From NCBI GenBank assembly GCA_907163375.1, contig CAJQUW010005364.1, positions 146,902 through 210,901 of the forward strand: a stretch of 64,000 bases of DNA, written 5' to 3'. Shown here piece after piece: positions 31,985 through 42,272 of the stretch. Both the position numbers and the translations under genes were made by a program. Source of the stretch: Prostheceraeus crozeri (lineage: Eukaryota > Platyhelminthes > Polycladida > Euryleptidae). Every line of letters starts with the position of its first letter. Position 1 is the first letter of the stretch. The notes below the pieces were generated by a model. That model did no database searches and was not told the DNA's origin. It saw nothing but the letters and a program-made list of their open reading frames with translations.

Positions 31985-34900
31985 ATGGTAAGTTAAAGAT
32001 TTCCTCTCTCATCTCCCTCAAACGTGTGACTAATAGCATCTTCCTCAATTTCAGGCATCAACTTCATCACCAACGCCCTCTCTTCTCGAGGAAAGTTTAG
32101 AGTTATTGAGTCAAGGTAGGTTGTAACACTACACTGAGGCTTGAACAGAGATGATAGAATGATTTCTCTTTCAGGTGATGCGAGTTCCAGCTCAGAACTG
32201 TCGCGATATGGCAACGAGTGGGAATGTGCTGACTGTGGGCACATCTTCACGAGGAAATGGGATCTCACCCGACACATCAAGCGAGGTGTTTGTCGACCTA
32301 AGTCGGCATCAATCTCCGAAGGTAGGGATGATTCTGTTAACGATGTCTCCTTTTCTTGCGATTTATGCATTCAGTCTTTCGAGACACGTTTTGAACTATC
32401 TTCGCACAGACTTCAACATACACACACGAACGATACCTACACCAACGGTACCTCCTCTATCCGACTTACTGAGGTGTCCATAAATAATTTAGTGAGGAAC
32501 TACCAGATGGACTCCTCAGAAACCATTGCTAACTTTGAGGAATGGTTTCATCAAAATTCATCATTGATAGAAGCGCTCTTCAACAATTTAGACAATTTTA
32601 GGATGAAGGCGCTCATCTATCTTAAAATAAAATATGTAAAAATCGACCACCATACTGGACAAATAATAGAGAGGTTAGAGTTTCACATACCCTCCTCTCC
32701 TGCAACCGAGGTTGTAGACTATGAGTCTTGGCTAAATTTTCACATCCAAGGATTAAAATTAAATATTGATAAGTTTAACGAGCGCGATAGCGGTCTCATT
32801 TTTGACGGCATTGAGTCCGCCTTATTTAAAATCAGTTTATTAGGAAATCATAGTGGTCGAGGCTCCTTTAAACTTCCAAAAAATTTAAAAAACAAAACAG
32901 CAGTCATCAATGTCGATTGCGAATCGCAATGTTTTAAATATGCTGTCCTCTCCATTCTCCACTATAATGACATCAATGCGAATCGAAATCGTACATATAG
33001 CTATAGGCAGTGGGAGAATGAATTAAACTTCGATGACTGTAATAGTGACGATATGAAAATTAAAGATATAGAAAAATTTGAAAAATTGAACAACATTAAA
33101 ATAGTTCTCCATGTTTGGGAAAAGGGATTGAAGGGTGTGCGCTACAACTCGCGTTCGAGTTGTTATGACCATGTTGTCAACCTTTTATTAGTAAGACAGG
33201 ATGATAGTGAGGAATGGCACTACTGCGGCATTCCCAAAATTTCTCGCTTATACCACCACTTAAGAAATTCTACCTCATCAGAGATTTATTACTGTGACAG
33301 ATGCATTCGGAACTTTAGGAGTAAAAACAAATTTGAAACTCATTATGAGTGGTGTAAGCGAGGTAAACTGCAAATGGAACGCATGCCCAAAGATAAGGAG
33401 TTTTCATATAGAGAGAATGGCGATGAACTAAGTCCTCTTCGTGTCATCTATGCTGACATCGAATGTTATATCGATGATAACATCCATCGACCAGCAGCCA
33501 TTTCCTGCTATGAAGTATGGCATGATCACTTTAGGAGTAGGCAAAATAAAATGCGCGTCTGGCAAGGTGAGGATTGTATTTACCAATTCCTACAATTCCT
33601 CGAACAGGCTGTAAAATTTCAGCAAAAGTATGATGGTGAACTCTATCGCAGATCATTGCATATGACAGCAGATGATCAAGCAAAATTTGATAGTTGCAAC
33701 GTTTGCCCCAAATGTAGGAAAACATTTGACGATGATAAGATTAAGAAAGTGCGCGACCATGATCACATCACTGGTAAATTTAGAAACGCACTCTGTTCAA
33801 AATGTAATTTTTCGCTGAGGATGAAGCGGCGTACATTACCCGTCATTTTCCATAATTTCAAGGGCTACGACAGCCATATGATAATAAAAGGAGGTTTAGG
33901 TCAAATGAAAGAGTGGAAGCTTGATGTAATAGCACAAACGAGAGAGAAGTTTATGGCCATGACAGCAAAAGTGCCTGTCGATAAAACTAAAGAAAATAAG
34001 ACGGTCTATTTTGATATAAAATTTTTAGATTCCTACCAATTTATGACTGCATCACTGGCCTCTCTCGTGCAAAATCTAAAGTCTCTTCCACTAACACAAA
34101 ATCTTAAGAAACAATACCCAAATCTAACCGATGAAGTCATCACACGGAAAGGAGTCTTTCCATATGCATATTTTGATGCAATTAGTAAACTCGGCGAGAC
34201 TTCTCTTCCGCCCATACATAAATTTAAAAATGATTTGACCGGCGCAGAATGTAAGACCGAAGATTATGATCATGCACAAGATGCATGGATAAAATTTGAC
34301 TGCCATACATTTGGTGAATATATGATTGCCTACCTTAAGTTAGATGTATTTTTGCTGGCTGATGTATTTCAGGAGTTTCGACGAGTGGCATTAGAAGAAG
34401 ATAAGTTAGATCCCGTCCACTTTGTCAGTCTGCCAGCCATGTCATTTAAGTCTGCTTTTAAAATGACTGGTGAGACCATTCATCTCTTACAAGATCCAGA
34501 GATGTATAATTTATTTGAGCGAGGAATTCGCGGTGGTCTCACATTTGTAAATAAACATAGGTTAAAATCAAAAATAGTAGGCAATGACCAGACTCATCTG
34601 AAGTATTATGACCAAAATAATTTGTATGGTAGTTCATTATCCAAACCGCTACCTCACTCTGAGTTTAGCTGGTTAGATGATAGTGATATTCAACATTTCT
34701 CCAACCCTTCTAACATACTAGCAATTCCAGATGAAGGTGATTGGGGATATTATTTTGAGATAGATCTAATCTATCCAAATAATATTAAACATAAAACCGT
34801 AGATTTTCCACTCGCACCCGAATCAGGTGAAGTGAGTAAAGATATGTTTTCCGACTTTATGAAACAATTTCATAAAGATTTAGAATCATGTGGACAACCC

Positions 34901-35959
34901 GACTATAAGCCTTGTCGCAAACTTTTACTCACCCAGTATGATAAAGAAAACTATCTAGTCCACTTTAGCATCTTAAAATTTTATTTAGAAATGGGCATGA
35001 TTTTAAAAAGAGTTCACCGCATTATTAAATTTAGACAGAAAGCCTTCCTCAAGCCATATATTGATAGCAACAGCCAGAAACGTGCACTAGCCCAAAATAA
35101 CTTTGAAAAAGATTTTTATAAATATAAGAACAACAGTCTATTTGGTAAGACGATGGAGGATGTTAGAAAGCGCGTAAACTACAAACTAGTTAATGATGAT
35201 CAAAAGTATCACAAATTGGTCTCATCACCTCTATTCATCGATAGAGACATTATCGATGAGGACCTTATAGGTGTTAAAATGATAAAATCTGAAGTTGAGT
35301 TGTGCAAGCCCATCTATATTGGTCAAGCTGTTCTAGATTACTCCAAGCTTGAAATGTATCAACTCTTCTATAAAATACTAAAACCCTGTCCTCTCGTAAA
35401 AGAGGTTCGTTTGTTGGGTGGTGATACAGATAGTTTCTTCTTAGGTATTACCACTCAAAAAGATTTAAATTTTAATGAAGTAGGAAAATCTTTAGAAAGA
35501 TATTTTGATACATCAAATTATCCTGCTGATCATCCACTCTACTCCATCAAAAATAAGGCAAAACTTGGCTGCTTTAAGGATGAGACAGCAGGGAAGGAGA
35601 TAGCTGAAATGATTCTCCTCCGTCCAAAAATGTACAGTATGAAATTAAAGGATAGCGACGATAGCATTAAGCGCGCTAAAGGCATATCAAAATCCATTGT
35701 GCAAAATATGAAACATAAGAATTTCAGGAAAGCCTATAGAAATAAAAATATAACGTTTGTCAATATGACAATCTTAAAATCTAAGTCGCATGAGATCAAA
35801 ACTCATACTTTTAGCAAACGGGCGCTTTCAGCATGGGAGGATAAGAGGTGCTGGTTAGAACACAACATATCTCTTCCACATGGACATCCTGACACAAACA
35901 TACCACCACCCAAAAGAATTAAACTCACACTACCACATTCAGGAGACGTCTTAGCATAA
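31985..35959 (+). CDS. POLB: Polinton family B (protein-primed type) DNA polymerase, three exons
   Basis: Replicates the element. Exon 1 is only the ATG (31,985-31,987); exon 2 is 32,055-32,115; exon 3 is 32,175-35,959. Introns of 67 and 59 bp have GTAAGT/GTAGGT donors and TTTCAG acceptors and keep frame, giving 1,282 residues starting MASTSSPTPS. Order: two C2H2-like fingers (about 38-60, CADCGHIFTRKWDLTRH; about 82-103); a Polinton-specific N-terminal region with FKYAVLSILHYND; 3'-5' exonuclease ExoI YADIEC (about 447), ExoII FHNFKGYDSH (about 580), ExoIII YLKLDVFLLADVF (about 740); a CxxC..HDHITG finger at about 532; polymerase motif A YYDQNNLYGSSL (about 832), motif B KNNSLFGKTMED (about 1006), motif C GGDTDSFF (about 1103). 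All catalytic residues are present and no frameshift is seen, in contrast to several neighbours. C-terminus basic. Confidence 0.95.
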
Positions 35960-36264
35960 TCATCCTTAACTTAGTATTTTGATGTTGATTTCTGTAGATA
36001 AACATTGTTGTTTTATGTATCGCATGAGATTGTTTTTTCCTTGTGAATATGTGTCCACATCTGTACATTCCCCATGTGATGACTTTTCCACTGAAAGACA
36101 TTTTTCCTATCCCTGTATATTTCCACCCTTCACGAAGTAAAAAGACTTTTTGTATATAACAATGTTTATTGAAGTGCGCTCATGTATATATTTTCAGTGG
36201 ATGTTGTATAAAGTCTATTGCTTCACATTCATGTACATATTTCAATAAATGTTGTATAAAGACT
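35960..36264. other. Convergent intergenic region
   Basis: About 300 bp between the 3' ends of the polymerase gene and the 506-aa gene. T-rich, with two AATAAA-like words on each strand near 36,243 and 36,160 and a short near-duplicate (TTCA.TGTA.ATATTTTCA.TGGATGTTGTATAAAG around 36,183 and 36,229). Probable transcript ends for both genes. Confidence 0.45.
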
Positions 36265-37785
36265 TCACTTTGTTTTCCGAAACACTAACGTTATGAGGGA
36301 TTTAGTATCTTTCACATGGATGCACTCTTGTAAACCATTGGTAATTTTGATAGCAATAGAGGGTATAGTTTGTTTGACGACGGGATGATAGAAAATAGAT
36401 TCAAACATCTTCTCGACTATTCCATATGAAGCGTCTTTATCATGAATGAAATCACGTAAAATGTATTCTTTTTTCTCACCAACAGAAATAGGTAGAATCA
36501 AATCACTTTGAATGTAAAGGTGCTGTTCATGTTTATCAAGTGTCATTGGTGTTTCTATACCAATCGTATGCGCAGCAGCAAACACAGTTTGTAGCATTGA
36601 AAAACCAAAGAGTTTTTTCAAATTTTTACTCAATTGACATTGAATGTCATCACCCAGTTTCAGAACAACGCGTTGATTTTCAATTGAAAACGAAATGTGG
36701 TGTGTCTTTGCATCATATTTACTTTTCATCACATGCTTCAACTTCTGTTGTATATAAGGATTTACTACATGAATGAAGCTTTCAACTGTATGATATAGAC
36801 GCGGCATTATATTGATAGCAACTTTAGATTCTTCATAAGACTGGTAAATTTTCTTGATGCGATCGCCATAGATGTCCACCCACCATTCATCATTAACTGA
36901 ATCAGCTTTAGTGTGATATTCATGAGAACCATACACCACACCGCTTCCAATAATAGGCGTATAATGTCTTACAAAATGACGCAAGGTTGGAGAGAAATAA
37001 ACTGTAAGTTTGTCATTATATTTCTGAATAACCAACTTATTTTTGTCCGCCATAATTTTCTCTCCATACTTCTTACCCACAGTCTCATTCCATCGTTTTA
37101 CTAACTCAATAAGTGATAAAGGTTGAACACCACGCTTTTTCAAAATGATGCGTTCTTCGCATTCTACAACATCTTCATCAAATATTTTAAATCTATAATG
37201 AAATTTGTTGATTCGAGTTGAATAAACTTTTTTAACATTTGCAGTAGCAATTGACGTTAGATGTAGTCCATGACCAAAACCAAGATGTGGATAGAATTCA
37301 CTATCCAACCTCAGCGTAAGACCTTTAGTAAAAGAATGAAAGCGGAGGAACTGTCTCCCACTCCAATGATAGATAGTAAACTCATAAGCTTTCTGATTTT
37401 TATTCTTCATGATGGAAGTATTACCACTGTTGAATGCCTTAATAATTTTCTCATTCCCAAATGGCTCATAAGAATCTGATTTTATCTGAATCCATTCATA
37501 GTTCCACTTTCCATCTGATGTTAAATTGTATGGGAACTGAAATGCATTATTCATCGTTATTCCATCATGGGTGCGAGGAGTCAATATCATTTCTTCCAAA
37601 TCATTCACATTCTGAATATTGCTATCATAGCAAATACTAGAAACGCCAACTTCCCATTCACCTTCTAAATGCAGTGGCCGATTTAATTCTACTCGATAGT
37701 CTGATGGTTTATTTTTGGGAAATTTATTCATAGAAGCATTACTGGGCAAGTAGATTAGAAACGAGTCCTTATTTTCACTTTCCAT
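36265..37785 (-). CDS. Large Polinton protein with WEVG motif, paralogue A
   Basis: About 506 residues from the Met of MESENKDSF (37,785); an earlier in-frame ATG at 37,815 abuts the octamer-like motif and is less likely. The N-terminal block FLIYLPSNASMNKFPKN, then LEGEWEVGVSSICY, aligns with the next gene's FYHILLSNAATKRF and LNGNWEVGVTQLVY, so the two are ancient tandem paralogues. I know this N-terminal pattern from unannotated proteins tied to invertebrate Polintons; function is undetermined. Long beta-rich sequence without enzyme motifs or membrane segments suggests a virion or capsid-associated structural protein (inference). It lies 9 bp downstream of paralogue B and may be co-transcribed, though it has its own motif at 37,816-37,825. 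Confidence 0.7.
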   Translation of the reverse strand: MESENKDSFLIYLPSNASMNKFPKNKPSDYRVELNRPLHLEGEWEVGVSSICYDSNIQNVNDLEEMILTPRTHDGITMNNAFQFPYNLTSDGKWNYEWIQIKSDSYEPFGNEKIIKAFNSGNTSIMKNKNQKAYEFTIYHWSGRQFLRFHSFTKGLTLRLDSEFYPHLGFGHGLHLTSIATANVKKVYSTRINKFHYRFKIFDEDVVECEERIILKKRGVQPLSLIELVKRWNETVGKKYGEKIMADKNKLVIQKYNDKLTVYFSPTLRHFVRHYTPIIGSGVVYGSHEYHTKADSVNDEWWVDIYGDRIKKIYQSYEESKVAINIMPRLYHTVESFIHVVNPYIQQKLKHVMKSKYDAKTHHISFSIENQRVVLKLGDDIQCQLSKNLKKLFGFSMLQTVFAAAHTIGIETPMTLDKHEQHLYIQSDLILPISVGEKKEYILRDFIHDKDASYGIVEKMFESIFYHPVVKQTIPSIAIKITNGLQECIHVKDTKSLITLVFRKTK

Positions 37786-37815
37786 ATTATTCACATTGGA
37801 AAAATATATTAGCAT

Positions 37816-37825
37816 ACTTTTGCAT
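37816..37825 (-). promoter_or_regulatory. Octamer-like motif before paralogue A
   Basis: ATGCAAAAGT on the minus strand, 30 nt before the preferred start at 37,785 and overlapping the stop codon of the upstream gene. Confidence 0.4.
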
Positions 37826-39222
37826 TAACTCTTCATTCGGAAATGGAGTGTAATACTTGTCACAGCATCTTTATGAAAAGGAATCAACGCACCAGCATCA
37901 TCATAAATGGCAATATCAATTTGTGGGATGTAGTTTGATTTCAGCTTTGTATAATGCACTTTCTTGAAAGTATGCTCAGATAAAATACTGCAGCTTTTTG
38001 GCTGGTATGGTATCATTGCTAGCAATGGAGCTTCAACATCTCCCACACGTACATCTTCACCAATATTGGAATATATCTGAAAATAGTTAATACGACGCGA
38101 TAGCGACATGTCTGCGCTAGCTTTGGTTACAGTACCACTTTTAAAGATATTTTGATCAAAACCCAAAATGTCCATTAGAGTTTTATCCATAATTAGTTCA
38201 ATACCTTTTCCATTTATAGTGAGAGACAAAGTACCTTCTTTTTCAGAAAATGAAATATGTTGCTCATTAATCACTTCATTTAAATAATCTACAACCAATT
38301 TAACCGAAGTAATAATGCGAGGCATCAACACTCTTGTTTCATGTAAGAAACCACCAAAAGGCTCTACACACTTTCTGTATAAAGATACGGCCCATTCTGT
38401 ATCAAATTGATTTGACCTTTCACATGGTAAATGTTGCATATCAGATTTTCCATGAACAGCTGCAGAACGATGTCGTAAGAACTGATGAAAATCTTTTGAA
38501 CAAACTAATACTAGATCATCATCATTTAATTTGCTTATTGCAATATGATTAGATGATTTGATATAAGTCAATGTTGCCACTTGTTTACCATCAACTCGAA
38601 GGAGATAATTAAATTTCTTCAATAATGTTTCAGGAGTCATGTTTGTCTTTCTTGGTTTAATCACAATCTTCTTCACCAACGTCTTCTCATTTCTTGGAAT
38701 AAGATCTACATAATAAGCTTCCTCTCGATATATTAACTGTTTATGACCACTTATGTGGTAATTAACGTTAAAATTATCATAGCTTGTTAAGGCGCTAGCG
38801 AGGTAGCCTAAATCATTTCTTAAACTTGGACTTAAACCAACAATCCAATCTTTCTCAACTACATGATGTACATAATTATAATCATCATTGTGCGGAGTAA
38901 ATTGGACAATATGTTTACACGCTTTATTCAAGAAATCATATATAAACTTTTTACATGATAAGAGATCTTTCTTTGGCCACTGTGGAATGTATACTCGGCA
39001 CCCCTTTTCACATTGATAAGCAGCTGTACGCCTCATATTAATAGTCATCACCTCATGATCAAAAGTATAGACACAGTTGCTATAAACAAGTTGAGTGACA
39101 CCCACTTCCCAATTTCCATTTAGCTGTTGTGCATGATCAATGGGAGTAGAAAAGAGTGCGGCTCGATTGCTAGTAAATCTCTTTGTAGCCGCATTGCTAA
39201 GCAAAATATGATAAAACGACAT
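37825..39222 (-). CDS. Large Polinton protein with WEVG motif, paralogue B
   Basis: 465 residues from the ATG at 39,222 (MSFYHILLSNA); a non-ATG extension to 39,243 is unlikely because the paralogue starts at the same place. Contains LNGNWEVGVTQLVY near residue 38 and matched spacing of aromatic and charged words with paralogue A, including LMDILGFDQNIF against KLFGFSMLQTVF. Cys pairs (CEKGCRVYIP) are not arranged as a zinc finger. The start is 36 bp from the start of the oppositely oriented PC4-like gene, a very short divergent intergenic space that contains the motif CAACTTTGCAT. Function unknown; a structural role is inferred. Confidence 0.7.
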   Translation of the reverse strand: MSFYHILLSNAATKRFTSNRAALFSTPIDHAQQLNGNWEVGVTQLVYSNCVYTFDHEVMTINMRRTAAYQCEKGCRVYIPQWPKKDLLSCKKFIYDFLNKACKHIVQFTPHNDDYNYVHHVVEKDWIVGLSPSLRNDLGYLASALTSYDNFNVNYHISGHKQLIYREEAYYVDLIPRNEKTLVKKIVIKPRKTNMTPETLLKKFNYLLRVDGKQVATLTYIKSSNHIAISKLNDDDLVLVCSKDFHQFLRHRSAAVHGKSDMQHLPCERSNQFDTEWAVSLYRKCVEPFGGFLHETRVLMPRIITSVKLVVDYLNEVINEQHISFSEKEGTLSLTINGKGIELIMDKTLMDILGFDQNIFKSGTVTKASADMSLSRRINYFQIYSNIGEDVRVGDVEAPLLAMIPYQPKSCSILSEHTFKKVHYTKLKSNYIPQIDIAIYDDAGALIPFHKDAVTSITLHFRMKS

Positions 39223-39257
39223 TTTTATATTGCTAATCTGCAACTTTGCATAACATC
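39223..39257. promoter_or_regulatory. 35-bp divergent start region with octamer-like motif
   Basis: Minus-strand ATGCAAAGTTG at 39,251-39,241, 19 nt before the ATG of paralogue B and, read the other way, 6 nt before the ATG of the plus-strand gene at 39,258. The space is too short for two independent TATA promoters. Confidence 0.5.
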
Positions 39258-39614
39258 ATGAAGACTTGGATTTTGGACTCTCTACAATATATCAGAGTTG
39301 ATCGTGATGGAAACGTACATTTCAAAAATTCTCATGGTCATACATCAAGAGGAATTACATTAACATGGCGACAATTTGTCAACCTCAATGATATCATGAG
39401 GGATTTGGAATATTTTGAAACATTAAGATTCATCTCCTTGGGTGATCAAGTTTGGCTTCAACATTACAGAAATGAAATTCAAATCTACCATTCTCATTCC
39501 GCAAACTGTTTCTCATTTCGCAAATACAATTGGGAGAAGTATAGAAGATACATACATCGCTCCATCATGACATTTATTCGTCGTGAGTTCATCGCCCTAC
39601 TATGCAAATCTTAA
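39258..39614 (+). CDS. Small Polinton protein, possible PC4-like coactivator fold (paralogue 1)
   Basis: 118 residues from ATG 39,258. Pattern: VHFKNSHGHTSRGITLTWRQFVNL, then LGDQVWLQHYRNEIQIYH, then a basic helix WEKYRRYIHRSI. The GxTSRGITLTxxQFxxL stretch is reminiscent of PC4/p15 single-stranded-DNA-binding transcription coactivators (KKGISLTxxQWxxL), but the order of strands is not a clean match. The following gene is a paralogue. It lies in a plus-strand cluster with the TBP-like gene, which would suit a transcription role. PC4 assignment is inference and weak. Confidence 0.6.
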   Translation: MKTWILDSLQYIRVDRDGNVHFKNSHGHTSRGITLTWRQFVNLNDIMRDLEYFETLRFISLGDQVWLQHYRNEIQIYHSHSANCFSFRKYNWEKYRRYIHRSIMTFIRREFIALLCKS

Positions 39615-39636
39615 TCAGACATGACTACCACACATC

Positions 39637-40287
39637 ATGAGTTGGAAATTGGATTCCCTACAACGTATTGAAACGGATCATGATCGAAACGTCTATTTCA
39701 AAGATTCAACTGGAAATGTGAGAAGAGAGTTTGCTTTATCTTATCGTCATTTTCAATCTCTACATCATATCATGAAGGACTTGAAATACTTCTATATGAA
39801 AAGACATTCACGTATTGGAAATCGCATCTGGCTGCGCGTCAACAATCGGCGAATTCAACTCTATCATTCCCAACTGCATACTAACTTCACATTTCATCAA
39901 GGTAGTTGGGAAAAGTATAAAAGGAAGGTACATCGCTCAATTTACTCATTCTTTCATCATGAAGCGCCATCGCTACACCATCGTCAACATTCTCCGTCGC
40001 TTCAGACTCTACACCAAAATCGATCTCACAACATTACACCAACAGCTTCCAAACAGCAAGTATTACCCGGGCCGTCCTCAAATGTTAGTGGTGAAGATGA
40101 ACAATTCACGGAATCTTCAACTCTTCCCAAATGGGACTGTACAGATTCTCGGCGCCCTTTCTCATTCATCGGCGCAGTCAATGCGCTTAGAGCTACAAAG
40201 ACTACTACGTCGGATATGGAAGAGGGAGAGGTGTGTGATGTCGAATCTGACTGTGGACAATATGGTGATCTCTACTCAATTGAGTGA
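39637..40287 (+). CDS. Small Polinton protein, PC4-like paralogue 2, with long overlapping tail
   Basis: Residues 1-108 match the preceding gene (LDSLQRIETDHDRNVYFKDS, FALSYRHFQSLHHIMKDLKYF, WEKYKRKVHRSIYSFF). The paralogue ends about ten residues after this point, but here the frame stays open for another 108 codons, overlapping the TBP-like gene by 329 nt in a different frame. The tail is Ser/His/Gln-rich then acidic (MEEGEVCDVESD) and has no paralogue counterpart. It may be a real overlapping extension or an accident of a lost stop codon. Confidence 0.6.
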   Translation: MSWKLDSLQRIETDHDRNVYFKDSTGNVRREFALSYRHFQSLHHIMKDLKYFYMKRHSRIGNRIWLRVNNRRIQLYHSQLHTNFTFHQGSWEKYKRKVHRSIYSFFHHEAPSLHHRQHSPSLQTLHQNRSHNITPTASKQQVLPGPSSNVSGEDEQFTESSTLPKWDCTDSRRPFSFIGAVNALRATKTTTSDMEEGEVCDVESDCGQYGDLYSIE

Positions 40288-40504
40288 CAGTCTATCATTT
40301 TTGAAGATTCGTACCAGCAGTTACAGTTTGTGTTATGAACCCGAACTTTTTCCTGCAGCTCTCATTAGTTGTTGGTTACCTGTGCATGTGGCAATCTTTC
40401 ATAATAGTAAAGTGATCATTACTGGACTAAAATCTCATGAACAAGCAAATATGATCCTAGACTATCTCATTGAGTATGTACGTACCCAGCGGATTGTAAA
40501 ATAA
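39959..40504 (+). CDS. Polinton-encoded TATA-binding protein (TBP) homologue
   Basis: 181 residues from ATG 39,959, the size of the conserved TBP core, with its two-fold repeat. Repeat 1: VNILRRFRLYTKIDLTTL (9-26), YYPGRPQMLVV (35-45), LFPNGTVQILG (55-65). Repeat 2: LTVDNMVISTQL (97-108), YEPELFPAALISCW (126-139), IFHNSKVIITGLKS (146-159). Both SGK-type hairpins and the diagnostic YEPELFP are present. Of the four intercalating phenylalanines in cellular TBP, three are kept (F56, F131, F147) and the fourth position is Pro (P41). Expected role: bend promoter DNA and nucleate pol II initiation, here probably at element promoters. The start lies inside the preceding gene. No interruption. I know of no routine Polinton gene of this type, but cannot check. 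Identity is secure; role is inferred. Confidence 0.85.
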   Translation: MKRHRYTIVNILRRFRLYTKIDLTTLHQQLPNSKYYPGRPQMLVVKMNNSRNLQLFPNGTVQILGALSHSSAQSMRLELQRLLRRIWKRERCVMSNLTVDNMVISTQLSDSLSFLKIRTSSYSLCYEPELFPAALISCWLPVHVAIFHNSKVIITGLKSHEQANMILDYLIEYVRTQRIVK

Positions 40505-40530
40505 AAAACAATTTTTCCAACATGATGTTT

Positions 40531-40992
40531 TTATTTCAAATCATGATAGAACTTACAAATCATTTTTTCATTAGAGGATGGATTACATGAAAAGTTTTGA
40601 ATAACAGATGCAAATCGAGATACATGTAAACGTTTTAAGATGAAGTACAGTACAAAAGCACCACACGTTGATGAAAGTGGATGTTGTAGTATGCGTTCAT
40701 TTCGCTGATATTGACGCGTATGTTTTCTCAACCACTGCTGTGTTGGTATATTTGGAGGTTGAGCAAGAGAGTCAAATAGTTCACCACGTCGGTCTTCTCC
40801 AATAAAGATCGCTTTCCAATGCTCACCGCCTAAATTCTGTGAATGAGTGTTTAGCACAATAAAGATGGGATAGTGATTTACTGCAGGTGGTAAGGTATCG
40901 AGTGAATAGACATTATCGAAAGCTTTCAACGTCGCTTCGTCTGCATTACGCTGCACTTTAGTCTTAATATCGTCAGCAGTCAACCAACTCAT
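40531..40992 (-). CDS. PRO: Adenain-like maturation cysteine protease
   Basis: 153 residues. The Polinton/adenovirus-type C48-like protease that cleaves capsid and core precursors during virion assembly. Catalytic residues are visible at positions typical of adenain: His58 (GEHWKAIFI), Asp74 (GELFDSL), the oxyanion Gln103 (ILQHPLSS) and nucleophile Cys110 (SSTCGAFVLYFI). Frame is intact. Its ATG shares one base with the capsid gene stop codon (TAATG at 40,990-40,994), so it is likely translated from a shared transcript. The 3' end converges on the TBP-like gene with a 26-bp gap. Confidence 0.93.
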   Translation of the reverse strand: MSWLTADDIKTKVQRNADEATLKAFDNVYSLDTLPPAVNHYPIFIVLNTHSQNLGGEHWKAIFIGEDRRGELFDSLAQPPNIPTQQWLRKHTRQYQRNERILQHPLSSTCGAFVLYFILKRLHVSRFASVIQNFSCNPSSNEKMICKFYHDLK

Positions 40993-42270
40993 TAACGATT
41001 ATACTGAAGAATCACGTCACGATACTTTGTAATTTCAATATTTGAATCGAAGACTGCATAAATTAATACATTGATCGTCTCAGGTAGTGTTCTTTTGAAC
41101 GTCAAATCCAAACGAATATTATGAGGCACGTTCGCTTGACGATAGGGTGCACTAATATCGCTGTCAGCAGTCAAATCAAATGCATAAATAGTATATCCAC
41201 TCTTAAACTCTTTCATAGTCAGTCCGTTGGTATCATCCGTATTGTAAAAGCCAAAAACATCCATAAAATCAACATAACTGCGCATAAATTGATCCGAAGC
41301 AAAATCTGGTTTGTAGGGTGGACCAGGATGGCTCACACCATTAACACGTAAAGCAATTTCACTTAACTGATTGTGTTTAAAATTGAAAGGATTCTTCTTT
41401 ATATTACCATTAAATGCATCATTTTCAACCATTGCCACCATGAGGAGCTTCGGCGCTTCCGATGGAAAGAGGCCATCTTTCATGAAACTCTTTTGATCTT
41501 TCGGAATTGTAAAGGTGAGAAGCTTTGTATGCTGAACGGGGTAAATGGCATTTTGGCGGTTAAGACCTTCAGCATGCCCTCTAATGACACTTGGATTCGG
41601 TACTACTCGACGAATGTAAAGTGCAATATCTTCCACATGAATTCTAAAATTGTCAACTTTAGCAAATGCATTCAGCGCAAATTCAGGCTTATTCAATGTC
41701 AGCTTGAGTCGCATGCTGGTATTACACAGTAAAAACTTTGACTGTCTAAAGAAGTCTAAATTCAGCGGACCATATAGCTGACATACTCTACTATCTTTAA
41801 TCATAGCAGATCGCTTTACAAAGCCACTGTTTGTTTCAACATCAAATTTTCCTGCTTCATCTCTGTACCATCCCATGGCTTCCATATGACTTTTTTTGTG
41901 CTGCTGGATGAAACTGTGATACATGATTGAAATATGATTTATAGGGATAATCGCTTTGACCACCTTCCACCTGCTGCTCTCCAATCGTTAGAGAAACATC
42001 ACGAAGTAATGTAGTCAATGGTAAATTGTTCAGTCCAACTTTATGTGCATCGTCAATAGCAGTTCCATCTGCTTGCTGAATTCTAAACCTCAAATCAAGC
42101 ATCGCATAACTCAAATCTATGTAGTCATCACTACCACCAGGAATAACAAATTCAATGGGGCCAGCATTCTCAGCTGTTCGAGGATGATAATCTACAATAC
42201 TTGAACTAAGAATATCTGTCTGTATGGCTTGTTGATCGAACAAACAAAAACCGGAAGTTTTACACTCCAT
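40992..42270 (-). pseudogene. MCP: Capsid protein of the F54H12.2-like family, single frameshift
   Basis: Reads from ATG 42,270 in one frame to about 41,890, then in another frame from there to the stop at 40,992-40,994; together near 425 residues. N-terminal words DYHPRTAENAGPIEFVIPG, DYIDLSYAMLDLRF, LTTLLRDVSLTIG and later ENDAFNGNIKKNPFNFKH, YTIYAFDLTAD belong to the family annotated as 'F54H12.2-like' in invertebrates, associated with Polintons. By size and position next to the protease I infer it is the double-jelly-roll major capsid protein. The break lies at a run of seven T (plus strand 41,891-41,897); a change of one base there would restore the frame, so it is either a fresh mutation or a base-calling error. 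The start is 2 bp after the stop of the upstream basic gene. Confidence 0.85.
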
Positions 42271-42272
42271 GA

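Noticed and set aside
41889-41899. Programmed -1 frameshifting at A_AAA_AAG in the capsid gene
   Set aside because: The heptamer fits a slippery site, but the downstream frame is +1 (or -2) relative to the upstream one, so a -1 slip would not join them. A one-base indel is simpler.
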